A stretch of DNA of 36,100 nt from NCBI GenBank assembly GCA_029979005.1, contig JAPOIJ010000031.1, forward strand, positions 1 through 36,100, read 5' to 3'. A program made the position numbers and the translations under genes. This stretch comes from Planctomycetota bacterium. GTDB lineage: Bacteria; Planctomycetota; Planctomycetia; Pirellulales; Pirellulaceae. The notes under the pieces are model-generated. The model was not told where the DNA came from. It made no database searches and saw only the letters and a program-made list of their open reading frames with translations. This document shows positions 17,606 through 26,118 of this stretch, in pieces (within the stretch, counting starts at the first letter, position 1; every line of letters starts with the position of its first letter).

Positions 17606-19162
17606 TCATTTTTTCTTTTTCTTAGACCGGATTACCGGCGAAGGGTAATTCTCAAGAATAGCTTTCAACTCTTTCAACACCTCGGGACGTTTGTCTGCGA
17701 GGTTTTGTTTTTCAAGCGGATCCTCCTGATAATCGTACAACTCGTAATCAATCTCGCCACCCGTACCATTGTGTTTCGCCCATTCAACCAACCGATAACG
17801 ATCCGTCCGGATCGCGCGGCCCAGTTTACGTTTTGGATAGGCATGATAGGCGTGGTCACGAACCCGCTGATCTGGATCGCTCAGCACATTTGCTAGTGAT
17901 ACTCCATCGAGTCGTTGGGGGACATCAGGTGCAGGCAACCCTGCGAGCGCACAAAGCGTGGGGTAAATGTCGACAGACTCCGCCAATTGACGTGTTCGAC
18001 TATTTGCTCGCACGCCTGGCCCGGAAAACATAATTGGAATTCGATTCGCCTGTTCGTAATTCGTATGCTTTGTCCAGATCCCAAGATCTCCTAAGTGAAA
18101 TCCATGGTCTCCCCAAAGAACAACGATTGTGTTGTCGGCCAAACCCAATTGATCCAGCGCTGATAACACCTTCCCAATTTGAGCATCAACATAACTTACA
18201 CTGGCATAATAACCGTGAATCAACTCTCGCTTGAGTGGATCAGGCATCTCGCGATCCGTAGGCACTGGTTTGTAGTTGTTGATTTCTCCACCTCGCTTAT
18301 GAGCAGCTTCGGGAGAACCCACGGGAAATTCTTCATAGGTGGGGACCGGCAATTTTGTTGGATCGTGCAAATCCCAGTATTTTTTGGGAGCGCTAAAAGG
18401 CAAATGCGGTCTTGCAAATCCGGCAGCGATAAAAAACGGCTGTTTATCGGTCAGGAGCCGTTTTTTCGCCTGCTCCAGCCTCCGGATTGTCTCCGCCGCG
18501 ACTCGACCATCAGCATACCCCTCATCGCTTGTTTCGGGTGATTCAAAGGCCGCGCCGCGCGGAAGCGCTCGAATATTTCCAAGTTGCTGGTTCGTAAAAT
18601 AAGCCTCTTCCCTGGTCAATTGACCGCCGTCGGTACTTGCCGGATCCAAATATTCAATCACCTTTTCATGAAAATGATCAACATCAAAAGAGTCCGGATC
18701 ACCAAGATTGCCATGACCTATATGAAAAATTTTACCCAATGACTCTGTTCGATAGCCATGCTTTGAAAAGTATTGTGGAATCGTAACTGCATCTGGCACC
18801 ACCTGCCGCAATTGACTCCCTAACCCATAAAGACCAGTCGTCGTTGAGTGCGAGCCAAGCATCAAAGAAAATCGAGAGGGAGCACAAACAGCTTGATTGC
18901 AATAAGCCAGTTCAAACCGCATGCCTCGCTTTGCCAGTGAATCGAGATTCGGTGTCTTGGCATGGGTATCACCATAACACCCAAGCGCTGGTTTCAAGTC
19001 GTCGACAAGGATCATCAAAACATTGGGATGCTGCTTTTTGAAAGGATCGCGAATCTCATCTGAGGCCACTCTTTCCGAACAGAACTTGGGCAATCCAACC
19101 CCGCTCACTGCAAAACCTACAATCACAAAGGAAGCAATGGAGAGTCGAGAACTTAACTTCAT
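17606..19162 (-). CDS. Sulfatase 2, iduronate-2-sulfatase-like, secreted
   Basis: A protein of 518 residues from the ATG at 19162; a TTG 36 bases upstream would add an unlikely N-terminus. After a signal peptide come MILVDDLKPALGCYGD (metal ligands) and the formylglycine motif CAPSR at residues 93-97 (C93), followed by FSLMLGSHSTTTGLY. Later landmarks, ESLGKIFHIGH, FARPHLPFSAPKKYWDLH and LWGDHGFHLGDLGIWTKHTN, are those of the iduronate-2-sulfatase-like group, which acts on O-sulfated sugars. The C-terminus is a run of five lysines after a basic stretch. It converges on sulfatase 1 with 19 bases between stop codons and lies downstream of the RND exporter on the same strand, from which a hairpin separates it. 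Confidence 0.93.
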   Translation of the reverse strand: MKLSSRLSIASFVIVGFAVSGVGLPKFCSERVASDEIRDPFKKQHPNVLMILVDDLKPALGCYGDTHAKTPNLDSLAKRGMRFELAYCNQAVCAPSRFSLMLGSHSTTTGLYGLGSQLRQVVPDAVTIPQYFSKHGYRTESLGKIFHIGHGNLGDPDSFDVDHFHEKVIEYLDPASTDGGQLTREEAYFTNQQLGNIRALPRGAAFESPETSDEGYADGRVAAETIRRLEQAKKRLLTDKQPFFIAAGFARPHLPFSAPKKYWDLHDPTKLPVPTYEEFPVGSPEAAHKRGGEINNYKPVPTDREMPDPLKRELIHGYYASVSYVDAQIGKVLSALDQLGLADNTIVVLWGDHGFHLGDLGIWTKHTNYEQANRIPIMFSGPGVRANSRTRQLAESVDIYPTLCALAGLPAPDVPQRLDGVSLANVLSDPDQRVRDHAYHAYPKRKLGRAIRTDRYRLVEWAKHNGTGGEIDYELYDYQEDPLEKQNLADKRPEVLKELKAILENYPSPVIRSKKKKK

Positions 19163-19222
19163 CTTAAAATACCCACTTAATATTCTTGAGCAAAACAAAC
19201 TTTGACCAATCTAAAACTAAAC

Positions 19223-19241
19223 CATTTCACTGTCTGAAATG
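19223..19241 (-). terminator. Perfect hairpin between exporter stop and sulfatase 2, possible terminator or operator
   Basis: CATTTCA at 19223-19229 and TGAAATG at 19235-19241 are perfectly complementary around a 5-base spacer. Read on the minus strand, the hairpin starts five bases after the exporter stop codon and is followed by a T-rich run (GGTTTAGTTTTAG), so termination of the exporter transcript is plausible. The minus strand also reads CAGTGAAAT here, the same nine bases found in the palindrome upstream of xylA, so a regulatory site is an alternative. Confidence 0.45.
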
Positions 19242-19246
19242 ACCAA

Positions 19247-21529
19247 CTACTTCTGGTCAGAATCAATCGACAATGCGTCACCAACGGCCCCGGAATCGGA
19301 ATCTTCATTACTGGTTCTCGAGAACAGAAACAGCAAAGCAGGTAGCATCAACACATCGGCTAATAGAGCAATCACCAACAGTGTAGAGATTGCCCATGCG
19401 AATCGCGACACCACCAACATGTCACTAAAATAATAAACTAATAAACCCGCTGATCCAATCAATGTCGTGTGCAACATAGCAGGACCACATTGTGCAATTG
19501 TTTGCATGATCGGCTTGTCCACATTGCCGAGCCGACCCTTAAAATCACGAAACCGAATTAAAAAGTGAGTTGTATCATCGACAGCAATACCCAAGGCAAC
19601 ACAGGCTGTCATTGCAATTGCCAAATCAACCGGGATCCCTATCCAGCCAAGACCACCAAATACTAACAACGTTGGGAAAACATTGGGTAGCATTGCAATC
19701 AAGCCCAGCGGCAACGATCGTAAAACTAAAATCAGAATAGGCGTAATGATGATAAACGCTAATAGGAAATTCTGAAACAAATCAGCCAGCAAACTTAGCT
19801 GGGCGTGTTGGAATAAATGCGTTTTCCCGGTGTAGATCAACTTAGGCCGAGCATCAGCTTTTACGGACAGCGATCCATCAAGCTCTGACCCAACCGTTTT
19901 TCCATCCGGCAACAAAGCTGTATCAGAGGCAGCAACTACCTTTTCTGCGGCTAATTCTACTTCTTTCATCAAACGATCGAAATTTGCTTTTTCTGCGAAT
20001 GGGAAGCGCAAACTTATCCGCCAAGTCTCCGCCTCTTCATCTACATGCAGAAGATTGCTGTTGGCAAGATTATCTCGCTCTCGCCTCAGAATGCTGCGAT
20101 AAGCGGATCTCTTCAGCATACTTCTCGCTGTTTTTTTGGACGGCTCATTTGGGAGGAAATTGATTAGTGAATAGATCACGTGAACATCTTCGAGTCTCGC
20201 AACCTTTGACTGGATTTCTTTCACCAGTGCGACTCTATCGGGAAACCTGTCCGCGGTTGGTCGATTGAATACGACTAACAATTCCGTTTGATCCAGGGGG
20301 CCCAACTGAGTTTCCAAATTTCCGATAGAAACGAGAATTTCTGACTCTGGTCGAAATAACTTTTCGACTTCAACTTCCGCTCTCAATTGAGTCAAACCGA
20401 CAAGCCCACCCAATACGACGATTGAAAAAGCGAAGGCTACCGCCACCCGCCGGCGTTGAACCCAGGCCATAAGCAATACCCAAAAAGAAGTTTTCTCGCT
20501 CCGGGCTGCCAGTGCGTGCAATCCTTTTTTCCCAAACCTCGCAAGCAGGCATGGAACCAAAATCAGCTGAAACAGCATTGCGAAACCGACTCCCGTGGCA
20601 CAAAACAGCCCAAAATTCCTGATCGCTGGAAAGTCGCTGCGCATCAATGAAAGCATTCCCACGGCAGTCGTCGCTGCAGAGACCAAACAGGGGCGCCAGC
20701 CAATCGCAAGCAATTTCCGAGCGTCTCCGATCGCTTCTAGGCCATATCGAATCAGGTGGATGCTGCCGGAGGTTGCCAACACAAAAACCAATGCCGGAAT
20801 GATCGACATCAAACCACCGTATTTTGTATTGCAGATTGGAATGAACGCAATGCTCGTTGCGGCTGCTCCGACCGCCGCAATAAATACGATCAGAGTTAAC
20901 ATTCCATTTCGCAAACAAAACAACGAAATCAAGGTCGACAAAATAATGGAAGGCAATAAGAGATAGCGAAACGAGTTTTTCAATTGACCATCGATAAAAG
21001 TCGCAATAAAAGGATAACCTCCCATTACCACTTGCTCCCGATTCAACGACGAATCTGCATCAATTGCCTCCCACACTAACTTCATAGACGCCGTTCGATC
21101 CGCCGTTCCCAGTTCAGACAGCTCGATTAAAGCGCAAGTTAAATCTGGATTATCCGCACCAAAAAAAACACCTCTTAGTCGAGCAAGAATCTGCCTTCGA
21201 GAGAAATTGGAATCACGCGCAAGACGCTCAAAAATTTCGGTGCCATTGGTAACTTTTTGGATCAACTCAGCAGAATCATGACTGCGCAAATAGTCAGTGA
21301 ACTTGTCGAGACGTTCATCTCCGAGTCGGCAATCCTTCCAAGTCACGATCAGGAAATCATCTGAGCCAAATTTAGATTCGAAAAAATCATAATCTGACCT
21401 GGCTGCCGATTGGTCCGGTAGCCACTGAAGGACATCTTCAGTATTGGATTGAATTCGCGAGAAACCGAAAAAACAAAATATGAGACAGACGGCTGCAAAG
21501 CTCACTCCCAAGTAATCAATTCGATTCAA
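19247..21529 (-). CDS. MMPL/RND-family exporter, single polypeptide with two halves
   Basis: A 760-residue inner-membrane protein, starting at TTG (AAGG lies about eight bases before it; no ATG exists before the first membrane segment). Segment 1 spans about residues 7-24, followed by a large extracytoplasmic loop to about 180, a bundle of helices to about 340, then a repeat of the same plan: a segment at about 360-380, a second large loop to about 590 and a final bundle. The proton-relay Asp pair typical of the family is present in the second half (D651-D652 in LGIAVDDTTHFLIRF), while the matching place in the first half reads VLATSGSIHLIRYG with no Asp. The cargo is unknown; relatives move lipids, hopanoids or glycolipids. 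No membrane-fusion protein or outer-membrane channel gene lies nearby. It is divergent from sulfatase 3. Confidence 0.88.
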   Translation of the reverse strand: MNRIDYLGVSFAAVCLIFCFFGFSRIQSNTEDVLQWLPDQSAARSDYDFFESKFGSDDFLIVTWKDCRLGDERLDKFTDYLRSHDSAELIQKVTNGTEIFERLARDSNFSRRQILARLRGVFFGADNPDLTCALIELSELGTADRTASMKLVWEAIDADSSLNREQVVMGGYPFIATFIDGQLKNSFRYLLLPSIILSTLISLFCLRNGMLTLIVFIAAVGAAATSIAFIPICNTKYGGLMSIIPALVFVLATSGSIHLIRYGLEAIGDARKLLAIGWRPCLVSAATTAVGMLSLMRSDFPAIRNFGLFCATGVGFAMLFQLILVPCLLARFGKKGLHALAARSEKTSFWVLLMAWVQRRRVAVAFAFSIVVLGGLVGLTQLRAEVEVEKLFRPESEILVSIGNLETQLGPLDQTELLVVFNRPTADRFPDRVALVKEIQSKVARLEDVHVIYSLINFLPNEPSKKTARSMLKRSAYRSILRRERDNLANSNLLHVDEEAETWRISLRFPFAEKANFDRLMKEVELAAEKVVAASDTALLPDGKTVGSELDGSLSVKADARPKLIYTGKTHLFQHAQLSLLADLFQNFLLAFIIITPILILVLRSLPLGLIAMLPNVFPTLLVFGGLGWIGIPVDLAIAMTACVALGIAVDDTTHFLIRFRDFKGRLGNVDKPIMQTIAQCGPAMLHTTLIGSAGLLVYYFSDMLVVSRFAWAISTLLVIALLADVLMLPALLFLFSRTSNEDSDSGAVGDALSIDSDQK

Positions 21530-21654
21530 AATTCAGCCTTTTTTACTACTTGCTATCCCTACACTCGACTGCCTAACCATCCGAAAAACAATTGTAGGCG
21601 ATCCGTCGAGCATCGGTTAAAATTTTGGGAGTTTTTAAAATTACCGGAGTATCA

Positions 21655-23262
21655 ATGAATTCTCGCCCTGTTTCCAAAATGTACACCGCAGCTCGCTATA
21701 CCAGTTTTGTGTTTTCTCTCGCAATTTTTTCAATCAGTGTAGGCGCTCTTGGGCAAACCCAAGTTGAATTAGCTGACAGAAAACTACCCAATGTAATAAT
21801 CATGATGGCGGATGATATGGGAGTTGGGGATACAAGCGCCTATCAAGATTGGACTGGCAATCCAGATTCGCTCCAGGTCAAAACTCCTTCAATGGCCCAA
21901 TTAGCCAAACGTGGCATTCGCTTTACCGACGCCCACTCCCCCTCTTCGCGGTGTACTGCAACCCGTCAGGCACTATTGACAGGAAGATACACTTGGCGAA
22001 CGCGTTTAAAATTTAGTGTCCTCTGGGGACCTCAAGGCGACCCACTGATTGAACCAGACCGAATGACGCTTGGCACCTTGCTTCAAAAACACGGATATCA
22101 AACTGGCATGTCAGGTAAATGGCACTGCGGATTAACCTACCGAAACGCAAACGGAGACCCAGAATCAAACTACCAGAACGTTGACCTTACCAAGGGAATT
22201 GCAGATGGACCACTGAATCACGGGTTCGATTTCTTTCATGGAACGTCTCGCAGCCATCCCACTTCAAAAGACCAGGGTTGGCTGGAGGGTAACCGAGTTC
22301 CGGCAGCTGAGAGTGGAATTCAAGTGGATCGAACGAAATACATCCTCAACAAAACTGGCCCTACCAATTATAAAATGGCAAAGAAATTTCTCGATGCTCA
22401 TCTGAACGCACAAGACACCTCAAAGAAACCATTCTTTCTCTATTATGCCTGCCACTCTAATCATACTTCACACGACCCCTGCAATAATATTGAAGGTCGT
22501 CAGGTCAAAGGAAAAAGTCACCCGGGTGGAAAACGAAGTGACTTCATTTATGAAAATGATGTCGTTCTCGGTTTGCTCATCGACTACCTTCAACAACACG
22601 ATGACCCCCGGCGACCCGGTCATGCCTTGATCGACAACACTCTCCTTATTTTCACAAGTGATAATGGAGCTGAGTCAAAGAATAAAACAGCGACTGGCCC
22701 ACTCCGCAGCAATAAAGGTTCAATCTATGAAGGTGGGCATCGTGTCCCTTTCATCGCTTCGTGGCCTTTGGGGGGAATTGGAAACGGCGACCCAAAAAAT
22801 GAAGGCCAGACCTCTTCTTTTCCGATCTGTCATGTAGATTTATTAGCCACCCTCGCTGAAATAGTGGGAACCTCCATCGCTGCGGGGAATGGCGAAGATA
22901 GCTTCAGCATTCTTTCCGCTCTAAAAGGAAATCCACCGCCCAATCGAACTCCAATCATTCACAATGATCATAACGAAGGAGCCCGGCAGGCGGGTAAAAA
23001 ACCAAAAGACCCAGAGGCCGCCTGGATTGCAATCCGGGTCGACAATCCGATAGTCGATGGAAAGAAGTTCCCGGGCCAATGGAAACTTCTCGCAGATCAC
23101 CAACTACTTATCGATGGAAAAATTAACCCTCGTGAACTGTACGAACTCTCCACAGACTTGAAAGAAAAAACCAATCGCCTGAATGATCCGGATTTGATTC
23201 CGCTGGTAAGTGCTCTCGCAATGCAAATGCAAGAGATTCACGATTCCGGCCGAATTCAGTAA
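21655..23262 (+). CDS. Sulfatase 3, secreted S1 sulfatase with a CxAxR-type motif
   Basis: A protein of 535 residues from the ATG preceded by CGGAG; an in-frame start 30 bases upstream is less likely. A signal peptide precedes IIMMADDMGVGDTSAY, the metal-binding strand. The activation motif reads CTATR at residues 100-104, so alanine replaces the usual proline; CxAxR is tolerated in some S1 sulfatases, and the rest (QALLTGRYTWRTRL, MSGKWHCG, TSDNGAESKNK, YEGGHRVPFIASWP) is intact, so the enzyme is probably active. It hydrolyses a sulfate ester of unknown substrate. It is divergent from the RND exporter (125 bases between starts) and converges on XylR-like regulator 2. Unlike the other three sulfatases it lacks a lysine-rich tail. 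Confidence 0.92.
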   Translation: MNSRPVSKMYTAARYTSFVFSLAIFSISVGALGQTQVELADRKLPNVIIMMADDMGVGDTSAYQDWTGNPDSLQVKTPSMAQLAKRGIRFTDAHSPSSRCTATRQALLTGRYTWRTRLKFSVLWGPQGDPLIEPDRMTLGTLLQKHGYQTGMSGKWHCGLTYRNANGDPESNYQNVDLTKGIADGPLNHGFDFFHGTSRSHPTSKDQGWLEGNRVPAAESGIQVDRTKYILNKTGPTNYKMAKKFLDAHLNAQDTSKKPFFLYYACHSNHTSHDPCNNIEGRQVKGKSHPGGKRSDFIYENDVVLGLLIDYLQQHDDPRRPGHALIDNTLLIFTSDNGAESKNKTATGPLRSNKGSIYEGGHRVPFIASWPLGGIGNGDPKNEGQTSSFPICHVDLLATLAEIVGTSIAAGNGEDSFSILSALKGNPPPNRTPIIHNDHNEGARQAGKKPKDPEAAWIAIRVDNPIVDGKKFPGQWKLLADHQLLIDGKINPRELYELSTDLKEKTNRLNDPDLIPLVSALAMQMQEIHDSGRIQ

Positions 23263-23316
23263 TGCCAAGAAAAATGAAATGGCAAAGTTAATTTTGGCAA
23301 TATCGCTGAAGCGAAT

Positions 23317-24483
23317 TTAAGAACGAGGAACAACTCCGATCTGTTGTCGAAATTGACTGGGGGTTCGGCCAGTCTCTCGTTTATATACCGCGGCAAGATA
23401 TTCCGCATGCACAAACCCACACAGGTCGGCGATTTCATGAATCGTTAAGTCGGTTTCCCGTAACAGTTGTTCAATCCGATTAATGCGGACGCGTTGGATC
23501 TCCTGATGTGGCGTCCGTTCAATTGCCTTCTTGAATCGAATCTCAAGTACACGACGCGACATTGGAATGACTCGAAGAACATCCGCCACTCGTATATTTT
23601 GGTTGGCATGTTCACGAATATATTTTAACGCGACTGCGACATCGCGATCCTCGATCGCCAACACATCCGTCGACTCTCGAGTTTCAATGCCCAGCGGTTT
23701 AGTAATTAACGGCTGTGTCGAAACGGTTTCACCCGACATCATTCGATCCAGTAACTCCGCTGCCTCAAATCCAGTTCTTCGGGTATCGGGAATGATACTG
23801 GACAACGGCGGACTGGCGAATTCACATTGCAATCGATCATTATCAACCCCGAGCACCGCAATTTCCTCCGGGACTGCAAAATCTAATTCCCGGCAAACAT
23901 CGAGTACCTGCTGCGCTTTGTAGTCATAACATCCCATGATTGCCACCGGTCGAGGTAGATCCCTTAACCAGTCTTCAATTTTTCGCTTTTCCCGATCGAG
24001 AGTGAACTCTGGATCGTAGCGGGAAATTGCCTGATAAGTATAGAGCTTCAGGCCCTTGCGATTTACGATCTCCGAAAATCGATCGCACCGCGAGTCAGAC
24101 CAACGAAATGCCGGGTCTCCACAAAACGCAAGATGCTTAAACCCACGTTCGATAAAATGCTCGACCGCTAAACTTGCAATCGCCTGATCATCTGTGTCAG
24201 CCCAGGGAATCTCAGGTACATGGCGAGCGGCACTTAAGTCGACGACGGGAAGGCCAATTTTCTTAATTGCCTTCGCAATATTATCTGTTTCGATTCGTGC
24301 AATAATGCCATCACCACTCCATTCGCGTAACCAACGAGGAGGGTCCGCGCCACGCTCCTGCTCAGCAATGAACATCGACCAATTCGAATGCTGCTTATTG
24401 TATGCAATGATCCCTTCCAGCAGGCCACGCGAGTAGGCATTCGAGGTTTCCACTAAAAGAGCAACCGAACGTCGATGCTTCAT
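23317..24483 (-). CDS. xylR: XylR-type transcriptional regulator 2, likely xylose-responsive
   Basis: A protein of 388 residues from the ATG at 24483, preceded by GGAG at a good distance; an upstream GTG would add 12 residues. The LacI-like sensor (SVALLVETSNAYSRGLLEGI, VEHFIERGFKHLAFCGDPAF, EEIAVLGVDNDRLQCEFASP) is followed by an AraC domain (LTIHEIADLCGFVHAEYLAA, TPSQFRQQIG). Architecture and residues parallel regulator 1 throughout, so the two are paralogues. It is divergent from xylA across about 150 bases that contain a strong palindrome, the arrangement expected of a xylose regulator. The assignment to xylose is inferred from the neighbour, not from ligand-contact residues. Confidence 0.88.
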   Translation of the reverse strand: MKHRRSVALLVETSNAYSRGLLEGIIAYNKQHSNWSMFIAEQERGADPPRWLREWSGDGIIARIETDNIAKAIKKIGLPVVDLSAARHVPEIPWADTDDQAIASLAVEHFIERGFKHLAFCGDPAFRWSDSRCDRFSEIVNRKGLKLYTYQAISRYDPEFTLDREKRKIEDWLRDLPRPVAIMGCYDYKAQQVLDVCRELDFAVPEEIAVLGVDNDRLQCEFASPPLSSIIPDTRRTGFEAAELLDRMMSGETVSTQPLITKPLGIETRESTDVLAIEDRDVAVALKYIREHANQNIRVADVLRVIPMSRRVLEIRFKKAIERTPHQEIQRVRINRIEQLLRETDLTIHEIADLCGFVHAEYLAAVYKRETGRTPSQFRQQIGVVPRS

Positions 24484-24577
24484 ACCTAAATCGACTCCAA
24501 CTTGAACCACGACTGGCACTTTGCCCCGTAAAAACCAGCGCCCGATCCCCTATCTCAATCAACCCAAAAACGGATCA

Positions 24578-24600
24578 GTGAAATATCTATGATATTTTAC
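24578..24600. promoter_or_regulatory. Candidate regulator operator upstream of xylA
   Basis: GTGAAATATC (24578-24587), a 3-base spacer TAT, then GATATTTTAC (24591-24600) form a 10-3-10 inverted repeat with nine of ten positions complementary. It ends 37 bases before the upstream possible xylA start (24638) and 70 before the preferred one, in the intergenic region shared with the divergent XylR-type gene. The placement and symmetry fit a dimeric operator. No experimental XylR site is being matched here. Confidence 0.6.
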
Positions 24601-24670
24601 GCATTACCTACTGGCAATTGGTTTTTATTGAGAAACAATGAACGCAAAACCTACCACAACAAGGCCTACC

Positions 24671-25996
24671 ATGAGTACAACAAACGCATTCCCGGAAATT
24701 AATAAAATTCAATACGAAGGCCCGGGCTCCGACAATCCACTTGCCTTCCGGTGGTACAACCCGGACGAGATTGTCGAAGGCAAGACGATGAAGGAACACC
24801 TTCGGTTCACCGTCTGCTATTGGCATACCTTCCGCGGCACGGGAGCCGATCCGTTCGGCAGTGGAACGATGGTTCGGCCGTGGGACGACGGCAGTAACTC
24901 GGTCGAAAATGCCTGTAACCGCGCTCGCGTTGCTTTTGAGTTTTTCGAAAAACTCGATGTACCCTATTATGCGTTCCACGATCGCGATGTTGCCCCCGAA
25001 GGTGACACACTACGTGAATCTAATGCTCATCTTGACGCGGTTGCAGATGTCCTCGAAGCCGAACAAAACCGAAGTGGTGTTAAATTATTGTGGGGCACCG
25101 CCAATATGTTTTCTCACCCACGGTTTATGCACGGTGCCGCAACCACCTGCAATTTAGATGTTTACACTTACGCTGCTGCCCAGGTTAAAAAAGCGATGGA
25201 AATCACCCATCGACTCGGAGGAGAGAACTATGTTTTCTGGGGTGGACGCGAGGGCTATCAGAGCATTTACAACACGGACATGAAACGAGAACTCGATCAC
25301 CTCGGCCAGTTCTTTCACATGGCAGTCGATTACGCCAAAGAAATTGGATTCACGGGCCAATTTTTAATCGAACCCAAACCAAAGGAGCCGACCAAACACC
25401 AATATGATTCTGATGCGGCAGCCTGTCTTAATTTTCTGCGTGCCTATGATTTGATGGATCATTTTAAACTAAACATTGAAACGAATCACGCGACGCTCGC
25501 GGGGCATTCGATGATGCACGAACTCGAGTACGCCGGAATGCAGGGAGCTCTGGGTTCCATTGACGCCAACACGGGTGACTTGCTGCTGGGCTGGGACACC
25601 GATCAATTCCCAACTGATTATTACTTAACCACCCAAACCATGCTGGTCTTGCTGAAGTATGGACTTGCTCCGGGTGGTGTCAACTTTGATGCTAAAGTCC
25701 GTCGCGAGAGCTTTGAGCCGGTCGATCTTTTTTATGCTCATATTGGAGGGATGGACGCATTTGCTCGCGGGCTAAAAATTGCAGCGGCGATCCGTGCCGA
25801 CAAAGCCATCGACTCCATTGTGACCGAACGCTACCAAAGTTGGGATTCCGATCTCGGCCAAAAAATTGAAAATGGTCAGGTTGGCCTAGCCGATCTTGAA
25901 GCCCTGATGCTCGAAAAAGGCGAAGCCAGCGGCAACAAGAGTGGACGCCAGGAATTGCTTGAAAACATCGTGAACCGCTATCTCGATCAAACGTAA
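24671..25996 (+). CDS. xylA: Xylose isomerase
   Basis: A protein of 441 residues from the ATG at 24671, chosen because AAGG lies just before it and the length matches the usual 435-445; the ATG at 24638 would add 11 Thr/Lys-rich residues. It interconverts D-xylose and D-xylulose in the cytoplasm using two divalent metals. Visible landmarks are [13 protein letters not shown], the catalytic FHDRD (H103, D106), [13 protein letters not shown], the metal-binding [45 protein letters not shown] and [11 protein letters not shown]. No xylulokinase or xylose transporter gene is present nearby. It is divergent from the second XylR-like gene, and a strong terminator follows it, so it is probably transcribed alone. 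Confidence 0.97.
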   Translation: MSTTNAFPEINKIQYEGPGSDNPLAFRWYNPDEIVEGKTMKEHLRFTVCYWHTFRGTGADPFGSGTMVRPWDDGSNSVENACNRARVAFEFFEKLDVPYYAFHDRDVAPEGDTLRESNAHLDAVADVLEAEQNRSGVKLLWGTANMFSHPRFMHGAATTCNLDVYTYAAAQVKKAMEITHRLGGENYVFWGGREGYQSIYNTDMKRELDHLGQFFHMAVDYAKEIGFTGQFLIEPKPKEPTKHQYDSDAAACLNFLRAYDLMDHFKLNIETNHATLAGHSMMHELEYAGMQGALGSIDANTGDLLLGWDTDQFPTDYYLTTQTMLVLLKYGLAPGGVNFDAKVRRESFEPVDLFYAHIGGMDAFARGLKIAAAIRADKAIDSIVTERYQSWDSDLGQKIENGQVGLADLEALMLEKGEASGNKSGRQELLENIVNRYLDQT

Positions 25997-26010
25997 AATA
26001 AAATTGATCC

Positions 26011-26041
26011 TTTGAAATCAACTTTAAAGGACGATTTCAAA
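26011..26041 (+). repeat. Inverted repeat between xylA and its terminator
   Basis: TTTGAAATC (26011-26019) and GATTTCAAA (26033-26041) are perfectly complementary around 13 bases. A second, competing stem, TCCTTT (26008-26013) with AAAGGA (26026-26031), shares bases 26011-26013, so both cannot form together. It may stabilise the 3' end of xylA mRNA or act as a site for the following sulfatase gene; neither is shown. Confidence 0.5.
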
Positions 26042-26060
26042 CAATGGTCAGGGTATAACT

Positions 26061-26099
26061 AAAGGTGAGTGTGAATTGAGTTTTCACGCTCACCTTTTT
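26061..26099 (+). terminator. Rho-independent terminator of xylA
   Basis: AAAGGTGAGTGTGAA (26061-26075) pairs over 15 positions with TTCACGCTCACCTTT (26083-26097), with a single G-T wobble and a 7-base loop. The descending arm runs into a T-tract (CTTTTTGTTTTATT). It lies 64 bases after the xylA stop and 20 bases before the next gene, so sulfatase 4 needs its own promoter or depends on read-through. Confidence 0.85.
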
Positions 26100-26118
26100 G
26101 TTTTATTGGATTTAGCTT

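Noticed and set aside
20370..20918. Same-strand alternative frame of 182 codons inside the exporter gene
   Set aside because: It lacks membrane segments or motifs, whereas the main frame encodes a complete MMPL protein.
21617..21642. Direct repeat TTAAAATT with an 18-base period before sulfatase 3
   Set aside because: The region is AT-rich and the repeat unit is low in complexity, so no regulatory claim is justified.
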